DNA from: Clostridiaceae bacterium
GTDB taxonomy: Bacteria; Bacillota; Clostridia; Lachnospirales; Lachnospiraceae
Length of the DNA stretch: 64,000 bases
Direction: 5' to 3'
NCBI GenBank assembly: GCA_009911305.1
Contig: QXXC01000003.1
Location: 152,786-216,785 of the forward strand
The notes beneath the pieces are model-generated. The model was not told the DNA's origin. It was given only the letters and a program-made list of their open reading frames with translations, and did no database searches. Positions 52,839 through 62,040 of this stretch are shown one piece after another; the stretch's first letter is position 1, and the number at the start of each line of letters is the position of its first letter. Both the position numbers and the translations under genes were made by a program.

Positions 52839-53414
52839 ATGGATTTTTTTGATGAATGTTTAGTAAGAAAAAGACTTGAGGCTGAGAAGGCGGAGTATAA
52901 TTCTCTGGAAACGGGAATGTATGCAGGTGAACAATTATTGACGTTTTGTAACAAAAAGCTCTTTGAGGGCAGGGTTTCCATATATTTACCTGAAAGTTTT
53001 ATTGATATGCCGTTAGAGTGGAGGAGAAGAAAATATCCTTATGAAAACAGGCCCCCGGTTATTTTTATGGATGAAAGCGGGGCGGTCAATCTGTGTTTAA
53101 ATTTAGTTTCTGCTAAAATTGGCACATTGAATGAAATGCTAAATGGTTTTATGCTGGTGTTAAAGAAAATGAATCCCTCAAATATTTTTATGGATCAGGA
53201 TATGCTGAAAGCAGTAAACGTAGATTGTGCATGGTGCGAAATGAGAGTACAAAACTTAGATGGAAGCTCATGCTGCATTTTGTTTTTGAGTATAGTTGAT
53301 CATGAGCTGTTGTTAGGAACATTTAGTTGCCCAAATGCTATAAAAAATGAATGGAAGAAAATTGCATTTGAGATGATTAAATCAATATGTGAGGAGGGGG
53401 AAAATGAAAGCTGA
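52839..53414 (+). CDS. DcrB/Mog1-PsbP-like small protein (possible effector chaperone)
   Basis: A 191-aa soluble protein. It begins with a short helix and has EGRVSIYLPESFIDMPLEWRRRKYPYENRPPVIF and LFLSIVDHELLLGTFSCPNAIKNEWKKIAFEMIKSI, which recall the Mog1/PsbP fold of DcrB and DUF1795. In T6SS clusters DUF1795 proteins (EagR) act as effector chaperones beside VgrG genes, and this gene overlaps the VgrG-like gene by 11 bases. The similarity is by eye only. The start follows AGGAGAATAGT. Confidence 0.5.
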   Translation: MDFFDECLVRKRLEAEKAEYNSLETGMYAGEQLLTFCNKKLFEGRVSIYLPESFIDMPLEWRRRKYPYENRPPVIFMDESGAVNLCLNLVSAKIGTLNEMLNGFMLVLKKMNPSNIFMDQDMLKAVNVDCAWCEMRVQNLDGSSCCILFLSIVDHELLLGTFSCPNAIKNEWKKIAFEMIKSICEEGENES

Positions 53415-54762
53415 AAGTATTCATATCCAATCAATGCCGCTGTTAGAAATTACGAATTGTAAAATAGTAAAAAAGGTAAATACGCATTTGAGTGCGGAAA
53501 TCAGAGGATTTTTAAAAAAGGAGAAAGATAAACATCAGGAAGAGTATTTGCAGGAGGAAAATGTCAATATTCTGGTATTATCGGATACCGATAATAAATG
53601 GCATTCAGTATTTAAAGGGCTGATAACGGCTATATCTGTTTCAGCAAAGAATGGACTCGCTGAATTGGTAATAAAGGCGGAATCATATACCCTTTTGTTG
53701 GATATAGAAAACAAATTCAGGGTTTTTCAGGATGTAACGAAAAGTTATAAAGAAGTTGCAAAGTATATAGTTGAGCAAAATAAAAATACCATTTCTATTT
53801 TTAACCGTGCAGCGAATGTCCCGATTCATAATATGCTGGTTCAATATAAGGAAACGGACTGGAAGTTTTTAAAAAGAGTGGCAGCAGAACTCAATATGCT
53901 GCTTGTAGCGGACTGTACAAATGATAAAGCCAGTTTTTATTTTGGTATCCCTGAACGGACAAAAGTCCATGATGTGAGCTGTCTTACCGTAAAGAAGCGT
54001 ATATTGGCAGAGGATGGAAGAAAAATACAGGAAATGTTAATCGAGTCCAGAGAAATATTAAATTTACTGGACAGAGTTGTAATAATGGGGATAACGGCGA
54101 GTGTGTACGAAGCGCAAATGGAAATAAAGAACGGCGAGCTGGTGAATACATATATCCTCAGAAGGTTAAAGGATTTTTATGCAGAAAGATATTATAATCC
54201 GAACTTAGCAGGAGTATCCTTTTCGGGTCGTGTAAAGGAAATTAAAAATGCAAGAGTGCAGATCCTCCTGGACGATGATCTTGTTACAAGTGAAGATCAT
54301 AAATTATGGTTTGATTTTGCAACTGTATATTCCTCATCAGATGGTTCAGGATGGTATTGCATGCCAGAGCGTGGGGACAGGATCAGGCTGTATTTTCCGG
54401 ATGAAAAAGAGAAGAACGCCTATGTGATAAGCTCTGTTCCTTCAGAGAGGGAAAACAGGTTCAGAACAAATCCGGATGAAAAGTCGATCCGGACGATTTA
54501 TGATAAGGAGATACGGTTCACACCGGATAAAATCATCATTACAAACCATAATGGAATAAAAATTATATTGAATGATAAAAGAGGGGTTGAAATCATAAGC
54601 AACAGGGATATAGATATAAAGGCAGGCGGAGCGATACAGGTTGAGGGAGGAGATGGGATAGAGATATTATCTGATAGTGGGATCATATTAAGGCAAGGCA
54701 GGAATATATTAATGGTAAGAGATGGTATATTGGAACAGGGGTTAAATATAGAACATCGTTAA
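53404..54762 (+). CDS. VgrG/gp27-gp5-like spike protein, copy 1
   Basis: A 452-aa spike. Residues ~20-240 resemble gp27 (LEITNCKIVKKVNTHLSAEIRGF, QYKETDWKFLKRVAAELNMLL, FYFGIPE). The gp5-like OB domain is around 270-350: SFSGRVKEIKNARVQILL, WYCMPERGDRIRLYFPDEKEKNAYVISSV. The C-terminal ~80 residues are a beta-helix-like repeat (KIILNDKRGVEIISNRDIDIKAGGAI). Start ATG 53404 follows GAGGAGGGGGAAA, within the previous gene. It should cap the tube and carry cargo; the next gene encodes a candidate effector. Confidence 0.82.
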   Translation: MKAESIHIQSMPLLEITNCKIVKKVNTHLSAEIRGFLKKEKDKHQEEYLQEENVNILVLSDTDNKWHSVFKGLITAISVSAKNGLAELVIKAESYTLLLDIENKFRVFQDVTKSYKEVAKYIVEQNKNTISIFNRAANVPIHNMLVQYKETDWKFLKRVAAELNMLLVADCTNDKASFYFGIPERTKVHDVSCLTVKKRILAEDGRKIQEMLIESREILNLLDRVVIMGITASVYEAQMEIKNGELVNTYILRRLKDFYAERYYNPNLAGVSFSGRVKEIKNARVQILLDDDLVTSEDHKLWFDFATVYSSSDGSGWYCMPERGDRIRLYFPDEKEKNAYVISSVPSERENRFRTNPDEKSIRTIYDKEIRFTPDKIIITNHNGIKIILNDKRGVEIISNRDIDIKAGGAIQVEGGDGIEILSDSGIILRQGRNILMVRDGILEQGLNIEHR

Positions 54763-54815
54763 GCCTTTAATAAATAAAGAAAAATGGTTTCTGTTTTTTA
54801 AGTTGGGAGATATTT

Positions 54816-56486
54816 ATGAATATGAACTATATAGAGATAGTGAAAGATGAGAAAAAGGATATAGTAATTGGAGAATTTGGGGCAGTGGTTTGCAATTATG
54901 CTCAGCCTACAGGAACTCCCAGGCATAAATGGCCTAAATTATTTATGCATTTTGATCATACGCATGGGGTCATGAATCAGGGATATAATTTTGCACATGA
55001 TGATGATTGCAGACCAGATAATATTGGGAGGTTTCGTTTTTGTTATTCTCCATGTTATGAAGCGGCTGTTAAAGCATTAAAACCTAAAACTCCAGAGGAG
55101 TTGGAAGAAAACATGATTGCTTTGAGAAAAAGAGGTGACAAACTTTGCCTTGGGCGTTATGTGGAGCAATGGTTTGATGTTAATGAAAAACAAATGATTG
55201 AAAGATATACAGAGAAATGTGGCGAGATATTAGATGATTTGGAAGTTATTTTTAAAGACTATTTGCAATTGAAACGGAAGACTATGGACATAAGGGGAAA
55301 AAGTCCTTTTAATACGGATAAAATGTCTACGAATTATAAACCGCAATTGGACAGTGAACTAGATGAGATATTGAATAATTTAGATACTTGCTTTACAGCA
55401 ATCAATGAGCTATCTGGGACTATATTAATAATTGATGAAAACTTTATTCAGCCTCAGAGTGTGCTTATAGGTATTACTTCTAATTTAGAGGATATAGGTA
55501 CGATAATGCAAGGGCTGGAACAAAAATTATGTTATTATGATAATTCAACAAAGACAAAATTAAAAATATCAGATATACAGAAGTCACTACAAGATGTACA
55601 TGAGAAATTACAGACTGCTTCGGAAGAATTAAAAAAATGGAAGGATGAGCCATACCATTTTTTGACTTTAAACTCCTATATGGTATGCAGGTGTGGAGGA
55701 CTATTGTCTTTCGATGAGGCTGGACAGACATATCATGAAGTATTGGATAGAATTGCACAAAATACAGAAAATCTGGTTAATTTTATTGAACAGGAATGCA
55801 ACGCATGGTATGAAAGCTATTTGGAATGGAATTTAAATTATAATTTTGCTTCTGAATTAAAAAAAGAGCAGGAACAGGAGATAAAGGAGAGTAAGCAAGC
55901 AATAGAAAAGGCGAGAGACTTGAAGAACTCTATAGATGTAAATCCTGAATTAGAGACAGTAGATGATATTTATAATGGAATTCATATAGAACTTTGGTCA
56001 CATGCTTATTATGATGAATTAAAGACACAGGCAATAGGAATATTGTCGTTATTAACCGCTGTTGTACGCGGAGGCACATTCTGGTCTATGGCAGTAAATT
56101 TTTATAAATGGTGTGATGAGGGAATTACAGGGAGACGTACAACGTTTCCGGATCTCGTAGATGCCAGTTCTTTTTATGTACCATTTATTACATTTAAACC
56201 GGCTGTTACTGGATTGACTATTTTATCAATTATTACAACAGTTCCATCATTGTTTTATACTTCAAATGCTACATGGGTTGAAGAAATTAGAATAACTTTT
56301 TTCACAGACAATTATGCCATAATAGGAAGTCAAAAGATAGACGAATATGGACGTGAGACACAAAAACCGGAATTTAAAAAAATGCCTAGGTTTGAGTATT
56401 TTAACTGTCATGAATCAAATGGGCTAAAATGGAAATTAAATGGGGAGGCAGGGATAAAATATGAAGCATATGTTTCAAATGGTTAA
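54816..56486 (+). CDS. Candidate injection-system effector with PAAR-like (DUF4280-type) segment
   Basis: A 556-aa protein directly downstream of a VgrG gene. The N-terminal ~95 residues contain VVCNYAQPTGTPRHKWPKLFMHFDHTHG and several Cys/His. A long coiled coil spans about 150-280 (LDDLEVIFKDYLQLKRKT). The segment LTLNSYMVCRCGGLLSFDEAGQTYHE near 290-315 resembles PAAR-like DUF4280 tips. Another coiled coil follows. The C-terminal 150 residues include hydrophobic helices (AVTGLTILSIITTVPSLFY), suggesting a membrane-inserting domain. It is probably cargo. The next gene, overlapping by 26 bases, may be its immunity or adaptor protein. Confidence 0.6.
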   Translation: MNMNYIEIVKDEKKDIVIGEFGAVVCNYAQPTGTPRHKWPKLFMHFDHTHGVMNQGYNFAHDDDCRPDNIGRFRFCYSPCYEAAVKALKPKTPEELEENMIALRKRGDKLCLGRYVEQWFDVNEKQMIERYTEKCGEILDDLEVIFKDYLQLKRKTMDIRGKSPFNTDKMSTNYKPQLDSELDEILNNLDTCFTAINELSGTILIIDENFIQPQSVLIGITSNLEDIGTIMQGLEQKLCYYDNSTKTKLKISDIQKSLQDVHEKLQTASEELKKWKDEPYHFLTLNSYMVCRCGGLLSFDEAGQTYHEVLDRIAQNTENLVNFIEQECNAWYESYLEWNLNYNFASELKKEQEQEIKESKQAIEKARDLKNSIDVNPELETVDDIYNGIHIELWSHAYYDELKTQAIGILSLLTAVVRGGTFWSMAVNFYKWCDEGITGRRTTFPDLVDASSFYVPFITFKPAVTGLTILSIITTVPSLFYTSNATWVEEIRITFFTDNYAIIGSQKIDEYGRETQKPEFKKMPRFEYFNCHESNGLKWKLNGEAGIKYEAYVSNG

Positions 56487-57273
56487 GGAGAAAAGAAAAT
56501 TCTGCATTTGTCTTATACTGATTCTTGGAGTTGCTTTTTTTATAGTAACATCATACCGTAATGCCAGAATGCCAGTTAAGGAACAGATTGAAAAAGTTCT
56601 GAATACATGGTATGTTCGCGGAAACGTTTCCAGAACGATCGAGGAACTGGAAAGTTTATTAAGAAAAACGAAACGAAAGAAAGGGGATTATTCAAAAGAT
56701 ATTGTGATGATAGAAATTAGCTTGGCGTCGGTTTATACACAGACCGGCCGATATACAAAAGCTGAAGAACGCCTTGTTGAGGCGGAAAAACTCAGCAGAG
56801 AATCAGGGTTGGCGGAATCGCCAATTGAAGATTTATGCAAGGCATATGGAGAGTACGAGGCATCACAGAATAATTATGAGGCATCACTGAATTACTATAA
56901 GGAGGCAGTCCAGTGGTGTAACAAGCTTTACGGGGATAATTCTGCTCAGGGAGGCGCGGCGTATCTGAGGATGTCATATATCTATTTGGATACAGATGAG
57001 CTGGAGGATGCAGAGAAATGTGCAGAATTAGCTATGAAACCAAACTATTCGGATCACAGGCGCCTTTTTTATATTAATGCATTGGTAACTTTAGGGGATA
57101 TCCGGATGAAACAGGAGAAATATGAGCCGGCGCTTTCCAAATATGAAGAAGCATATAAATGGTATAACACAATATTTGCAACAGACACAAAGGAGGGTGC
57201 CTTAATTATAGGATCGATTCAGGAACGTATCAAAGAGGCTAAACGGATGATGAAGGAGAACGGAGGAGAGTGA
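56461..57273 (+). CDS. Membrane-anchored TPR protein (possible immunity or adaptor)
   Basis: A 270-aa protein. It has an N-terminal anchor (FCICLILILGVAFFIVTSY) and five or so TPR-like repeats outside or facing the interior (IEELESLLRKTKRKKGDY, LASVYTQTGRYTKAEERLVEAEKL, YGEYEASQNNYEASLNYYKEAV, RMSYIYLDTDELEDAEKCAELA, LGDIRMKQEKYEPALSKYEEAYKWY). It overlaps the candidate effector by 26 bases and ends one base within the second VgrG start. Immunity proteins are often paired in this way with the toxin gene, but an adaptor role is equally possible. Confidence 0.65.
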   Translation: MKHMFQMVKEKRKFCICLILILGVAFFIVTSYRNARMPVKEQIEKVLNTWYVRGNVSRTIEELESLLRKTKRKKGDYSKDIVMIEISLASVYTQTGRYTKAEERLVEAEKLSRESGLAESPIEDLCKAYGEYEASQNNYEASLNYYKEAVQWCNKLYGDNSAQGGAAYLRMSYIYLDTDELEDAEKCAELAMKPNYSDHRRLFYINALVTLGDIRMKQEKYEPALSKYEEAYKWYNTIFATDTKEGALIIGSIQERIKEAKRMMKENGGE

Positions 57274-58847
57274 TGGAAGCTATTACCTTGGGGATGCTAA
57301 AAACAACAGGAACGGTTGATCTGGACAAGATAGACAGTGTTACAGTTGATGAGAGAATGAACGAGCAGACAGAGGCCATTATAATTGGAAGGATGAAATC
57401 AGAACATTTATATGAGCTGCAGAAAAAGAGCGTAATAGGACAGATATTGACAGTTGGCAGTTCGCCGGATATTCAGAACGATTCTGTTTTCAGAGGGTTC
57501 ATTGAGGCGATTACAATTGAAGAATCGACTGGCCGGGTAAAAATTCTATGTAAGGGAGCGGAGTGTCTGATACATAAAGAGAAAAAATCCTGTTCATTTC
57601 AGGATAGCGGGCTGACATACAGGGATATTATGAAGGCCACTATAAGAGAAAGGGGAATTTTAAAATATCAGGAGAAGGAAGATGTACATCCTTTTGGGCC
57701 GGTTATCAGATATCATGAAACGGATTGGGAGTTTATCAGAAGGATGGCGGCCTGTATGGGAAGCGTCATTTATCCGCTATCGAATACAACAAAGCCGGCG
57801 ATTGCTATTGGAATACCGGATAAAAAAGCGATAGATATAGAGAGCGTATTAGAAGAAAAAAGACAGATTAACCGCCTGGAATATTTGAGAGGCAGGAAAA
57901 ATGACGAAATTCTGTGGGAACTGTCATCTTATCAAAATCTTCAGTTGGGAAGTAAAATTTCTTATTACAATGATACATGGTATATAATCGAAAAAAAGAT
58001 AAGATCCTCGCGTTTTGCTGTGATATTTGACTATAAATTGGGGAAGCTCCATTCCTGTGCTCTCCGGCGTTACGGGGCGCTGATCCCGGGATGTTCAATT
58101 AGAGGAAGGGTGCTGGAAGTAAGAAATGAAAAAATAAAAATGCATTTGGACATTGACAGGGAACAAAATATGAAAACAGCCTATTTATATCCGTATAAGC
58201 CGGAAACAGGAAATATTATGTATTCAATGCCAGAGAAAGGCGAATATGCAGAACTGTATTTTCCAAATGAATTTGAGGAAAATGCATTTATTATTCATGG
58301 CAGAAAGACAGAAGAAAATTGTAAAAATATAACTAAATTTTTAAGAACACCGTATGGGAAGTCGTTGAATATACATCCTGACAGGATGGAATTAGCTTCT
58401 GTGGAAGAGGAGAACTGGTCCGCTGTGAGAACAGGAGACCGATCGGGAGTTTCGCTGACGGCAAGTTGTAAGGTCAAATTATCTGCAAAAGGTAAGGTGC
58501 GGCTCAGCGGACAGGAATCTATTATGCTTACAGGGGGAAGCCATATTTCATTAATCCAAAATGAAACGATGAATCAGATTGTCCTGTCAGGAAATGATAT
58601 TATAAGTTATGCAGAAAAATATCGGATGATACCATTACGGCGCTTTAAAAAGGTTGAATCAAAAGAGAGAATGCCTGATCCGGTTTTCCAATCAATAGAA
58701 AACAATTTACAGTTAATGGGATCCGTCAGTCCGGGATATAGTGATGTTTTACAGCAATATGCCGCTGCCGCGGTTCCGGTCTGTACATATCCTGGTAATC
58801 CACAGGTGGAAAATGGCATTGGAATTTATGCAGGAAGGAGTATGTGA
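57273..58847 (+). CDS. VgrG/gp27-gp5-like spike protein, copy 2
   Basis: A 524-aa spike-like protein. The gp27-like part has IRYHETDWEFIRRMAACMGSV and AIAIGIPDKKA. The OB part has RGRVLEVRNEKIKMHLDID, MYSMPEKGEYAELYFPNEFEENAF. A beta-helix follows (SVSLTASCKVKLSAKGKVRLSGQESIMLTGG). The C-terminal tail (~80 aa, ending IYAGRSM) is not found in copy 1 and may carry a tip or cargo interface. ATG 57273 is preferred over GTG 57270. It lies at the end of the effector cassette. Confidence 0.8.
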   Translation: MEAITLGMLKTTGTVDLDKIDSVTVDERMNEQTEAIIIGRMKSEHLYELQKKSVIGQILTVGSSPDIQNDSVFRGFIEAITIEESTGRVKILCKGAECLIHKEKKSCSFQDSGLTYRDIMKATIRERGILKYQEKEDVHPFGPVIRYHETDWEFIRRMAACMGSVIYPLSNTTKPAIAIGIPDKKAIDIESVLEEKRQINRLEYLRGRKNDEILWELSSYQNLQLGSKISYYNDTWYIIEKKIRSSRFAVIFDYKLGKLHSCALRRYGALIPGCSIRGRVLEVRNEKIKMHLDIDREQNMKTAYLYPYKPETGNIMYSMPEKGEYAELYFPNEFEENAFIIHGRKTEENCKNITKFLRTPYGKSLNIHPDRMELASVEEENWSAVRTGDRSGVSLTASCKVKLSAKGKVRLSGQESIMLTGGSHISLIQNETMNQIVLSGNDIISYAEKYRMIPLRRFKKVESKERMPDPVFQSIENNLQLMGSVSPGYSDVLQQYAAAAVPVCTYPGNPQVENGIGIYAGRSM

Positions 58848-58849
58848 AA

Positions 58850-59353
58850 ATGGATTACTTTTGCATCAGACAGGATCAAAGATATCGCTATACTCCAGTG
58901 ATTCAAAACTTTTATTCAACATTTATGCGAAAGGATTTTATGGAAGATAATGGTGTTAGAATTCCGGATAAAAATGTGGTTTTTTCAAATTCTGCAAAAG
59001 AACATGATAGAGTGGACATTTTAGACAGCCAGATGTTCGCGGTAAGCCGACCGGTAAAGGACGTATTTCGGATATATATTCCGTCAATGAAATTTAAGCA
59101 GTTTTGTATATTGAATAATGAATTGAATTCTCATGCCCTTTATTATGCTCCAATATTAAAATCAATACCCTGCCTTAAGTCTTGTGATAAAGATGCGCTG
59201 GTTTTATACAAGGGAAAGATAGGCAGGGAGCCTGTATTTAGAATACAGGATATTCAAGCTGACAGGGTAATCATTCGTCTCGATGTAGCAGAAAGTCTTT
59301 TGCGGAGAAACATAAAGAAGTATAATTTGCTTAAAGTAGAATTAGAGGGATAG
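58850..59353 (+). CDS. Hypothetical cassette protein (MDYFxIxQDxxY family), 167 aa
   Basis: A soluble protein. The N-terminus MDYFCIRQDQRYRYTPVI is echoed by a truncated open frame at 62405 (MEYFRISQDPSYLHPPII), showing a small multi-copy family in this locus. Secondary structure looks alpha/beta. Starts at ATG 58850, 9 bases after AAGGAG, directly after VgrG copy 2. It could be an immunity protein or a tip/adaptor; no family known to me. Confidence 0.6.
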   Translation: MDYFCIRQDQRYRYTPVIQNFYSTFMRKDFMEDNGVRIPDKNVVFSNSAKEHDRVDILDSQMFAVSRPVKDVFRIYIPSMKFKQFCILNNELNSHALYYAPILKSIPCLKSCDKDALVLYKGKIGREPVFRIQDIQADRVIIRLDVAESLLRRNIKKYNLLKVELEG

Positions 59354-59359
59354 CAGAGA

Positions 59360-59956
59360 ATGGAAACAGGAGATAAAATCAGAGAAAATTTTATGGCTAA
59401 GGTATTTAAAACTGCGGAGACAATGTATACCGAAAGTATAGGGCAGATAGAAGAAGAATTTATTCAGAAGGAGTCAGAAATTGCCCGTTCATTCGCAATT
59501 CCGCTGTTTGATGGACTGAAACGCTACGCCTCCCTTGAGCGGGAAAAAGCTGTCGGTGAATTAAAATATATTTATGTTTCCTTTTTACGGACAAGCATCA
59601 TAGCGGGAAGTCCAAATTACCGTTTGGATTTTTATGATGACAGAAACAGATGTTCTCTTATTGAATGCAGTGAGGAGTGGAATTTTAATTATATATTTGA
59701 TTTTCTTAAACATATTGATAATTCGTTAAAGAAAATGTTTAAGGAGCAGACGAGGGTTCCTGAATATGAACTGGATAATATCATATTTGAGTTAGCGGAA
59801 CACTATAGGAAAATATCAGATAAAAAAATAGATTCAGTTATAAAATATATGATTGAAAACAGAGAAGAGCATATAGCTTTTAACCATACTGTAAAAATCT
59901 ATATAGGAGATTTCCTGGACAAGGTTTCGTTTGTCCTGGATTGTGACAGACTGTAG
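59360..59956 (+). CDS. Hypothetical helical protein, 198 aa
   Basis: A soluble, mostly helical protein (IRENFMAKVFKTAETMYTESIGQIEEEFIQKE at the start; YRKISDKKIDSVIKYMIENREEH). It lies six bases after the previous gene with AGAGGGATAGCAG upstream. No motif or signal sequence is visible. It is the last AT-rich gene of the cassette. Composition becomes GC-rich from about 59960. Confidence 0.6.
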   Translation: METGDKIRENFMAKVFKTAETMYTESIGQIEEEFIQKESEIARSFAIPLFDGLKRYASLEREKAVGELKYIYVSFLRTSIIAGSPNYRLDFYDDRNRCSLIECSEEWNFNYIFDFLKHIDNSLKKMFKEQTRVPEYELDNIIFELAEHYRKISDKKIDSVIKYMIENREEHIAFNHTVKIYIGDFLDKVSFVLDCDRL

Positions 59957-59978
59957 TTCTCTGCAAAGGAGGAAACAC

Positions 59979-61383
59979 ATGGCAGGATGGTTTGAACACA
60001 ACATGTCCGCGATCCGCGAATACCCCTTTGACTTCGACCGCTACCTTGAAGAGCGGCTGCGGGAGATAAACGACCTGGACGAGAGGCGCTTCACAAAGGA
60101 GCTCCTCCTGAACGGCCTGGGCCGGGTGATCGGGTGCATGGAGGAAAAATACAAAAAGCTGGAACAGCGCATCTTTGAAGAAATGGAGATCCGCGCAAAC
60201 CAGTATGAGACAGTCATGACCATTATCAGGCGGGAGCACTACGACCCGTCCAATGAAACGCTTTAACTACGGGGAATACGCGCCGTACATACGCCGCTCC
60301 ATGATCCCCCTCTGGAACATGGAACAGCTCCCCTTTAACAGCACGCAGTTCATGGTCCCCTGCACGGACGGCATTTACTGCGAGCACGAATTCCCGCTGC
60401 AGGGCCGCGGGGAAACGGACGGATACCTGATCCTCTCCAATGAGGACATCCTGGAGATCCGGCATGAAAAGAAAAAGATCGTCCTCAAGACGAAAAAGGA
60501 GATCTTCGAGGGCTGGCGGATCCTGCATATGCTCCAGAAGCCTGCCGCGCGCTCCCTGGACTATGACGCGCCCTTTTTGACCAACCACACGCAGGACAGC
60601 TTCATCCGCCGTTATGCGGAGCATAACGGGAGCCGGCTGATGACCAAAACCGATCTGTTCCGCCGGATCATGGAGCTGGATACGGGGGATTTTATCGAGG
60701 CGGCGGGCTATGAAATCACGGACTGCGCCGGGGAAGCCCTGCTGGCTCCGGACATGAACTGGTTCGCGCGGGACGGGAGCCCTTATACGGAGATCGTACA
60801 GGAAACCATCAACAGCCGGGACATCGAACAAAACGAAGTCAGGCTCAATCCCCTGTACCGTTTTTCACGGGAGTTTGCCGCCCTGTTTGACATAAACATA
60901 GCAGATTATGAGGCAAGCCGGCGGATCTTTTTCGATGTGTGCATGCAGTATTTCATCCGGCTTGACCTGCGCCAGGGGCTCTCCAGGCAGGAGTATGCCC
61001 TGCGCTTCCTCCTGGATGATTTGCTGAACGGGGCGTGCGGCAGCCAGGCGGGCGCTGTGATAAAGCGGTTCCCCAAAGAAAAGCTGCGCCGCCTGCTGAG
61101 GCTGGTATTAAAGCTGTACCGGTGCGGGAGCTCCATTTACCTGTTCAGAGAGGTCATGCGGCATATGTACCCGGATTCCCTGGTATACGCCGGCAATGAG
61201 GCGGCGCGCGAGGTGCTGGTCTATGTGGGGGTCAAGGAAAATGGGGAGGAACAGGAGAGGCTTGAATTCCTGCGGGATATGTTCCTGCTGGTGTATTATG
61301 AGGTTTACCTGTTCTGGGATCACCATTTTGGGATCATGGATGTGGATGAGACGATGGAAATGGATGAGATGGTATTGTTTTGA
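59979..61383 (+). pseudogene. Unknown CIS-cluster protein, internally deleted and frameshifted
   Basis: The frame from ATG 59979 (AAAGGAGGAAACAC) ends at 60266 as ...YDPSNETL; a second frame from ATG 60253 continues as a 376-aa protein to 61383. Compared with the paralogue at 51519, about 130 residues between SNETL and the segment equivalent to FGEFSSQVKYNMIPLWN are missing. The junction CGCTTTAACTACGG suggests a microhomology (CTTT) deletion with frame loss. The C-terminal ~200 residues are absent from the paralogue. Both pieces have good ribosome sites or overlap, so the downstream part might still be translated. Confidence 0.7.
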
Positions 61384-61608
61384 GGGAATTGGAGGATGGG
61401 ATAAAATTGACCTTGTAGGCTTTATGCCGGGGCGGGGGTGAGAACGCCGACAAACCCAGGAGAACTCCATGTCACGATGTCTGATACGTTTCCTATTATA
61501 TCGCTGGGGGATATCTTTACGAGCGACTGGAAAATATATTATCAGACGACTCACTAAAGGAATGTACGGAGTACAGAAAAAGACGTTTGAAAAAGAAAGG
61601 CGGGAATT
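61384..61608 (+). other. Spacer with gene debris
   Basis: A 26-codon frame (ATG 61477 to TAA 61557: MSDTFPIISLGDIFTSDW...) is preceded by a displaced AGGAG. A 60-codon frame from ATG 61469 overlaps the next gene in another register. Neither is convincing. The region resembles the remains of a small deleted gene. Confidence 0.4.
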
Positions 61609-62007
61609 ATGTCTCGGGTGGTTTATGGTATGCTTTTTATGTTTTTTGTAGTTTATACATATTCGGCTGTAAAAAAGTGGAGAGGAAAAATCAAAAGGTG
61701 TACATTACATGTTATGGCAGAGATATATAAAGAATCTGTGGTGCGAAAAGAAGAGAGGGGAATCTACAGGCCGGTTTTCAGAACCTGTGACGATAATACA
61801 ATGATAGATTCGGCGGTGTATCCATCTGTTTATAAAATACTTTTTAGATTTAAGGAAAAAGAGCGCATATATATATGGGTGAATCCGTCAGACCGGCAGG
61901 ATTTTATGTTTGGGAATCCATACAGAAGAAGGGAAATGTTTATGGATTTGCTGCGCTGTCTTTCACCATTTCCGTTGATGCTGATATTTTATCTTCATAC
62001 TTTATAA
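61609..62007 (+). CDS. Membrane protein, DUF3592-like, 132 aa
   Basis: It has an N-terminal helix (VVYGMLFMFFVVYTYSAV), a beta-rich segment (RCTLHVMAEIYKE, RGIYRPVFRTC, YKILFRFKEKERIYIWVNPSDRQDFMF) and a C-terminal helix (SPFPLMLIFYLHTL). The layout matches the protein at 51019 and a frameshifted neighbour at 62041. Start follows AAAGGCGGGAATT. Function unknown; perhaps immunity or an envelope component of the cassette. Confidence 0.6.
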   Translation: MSRVVYGMLFMFFVVYTYSAVKKWRGKIKRCTLHVMAEIYKESVVRKEERGIYRPVFRTCDDNTMIDSAVYPSVYKILFRFKEKERIYIWVNPSDRQDFMFGNPYRRREMFMDLLRCLSPFPLMLIFYLHTL

Positions 62008-62040
62008 TAGGGATCTGGTTTGGAAAAAAGGAGTAGCGAT

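Noticed and set aside
41101..61383. Prophage interpretation of the injection cluster
   Set aside because: No terminase, capsid, portal, integrase or lysis genes are present. FHA, PP2C, VWA and quorum-sensing control are not phage-like.
61469..61651. 60-codon frame overlapping the start of the DUF3592-like gene
   Set aside because: It has AGGAG 7 bases before the ATG but a basic, composition-poor product, and the downstream gene has a better frame. It is kept only as possible debris.
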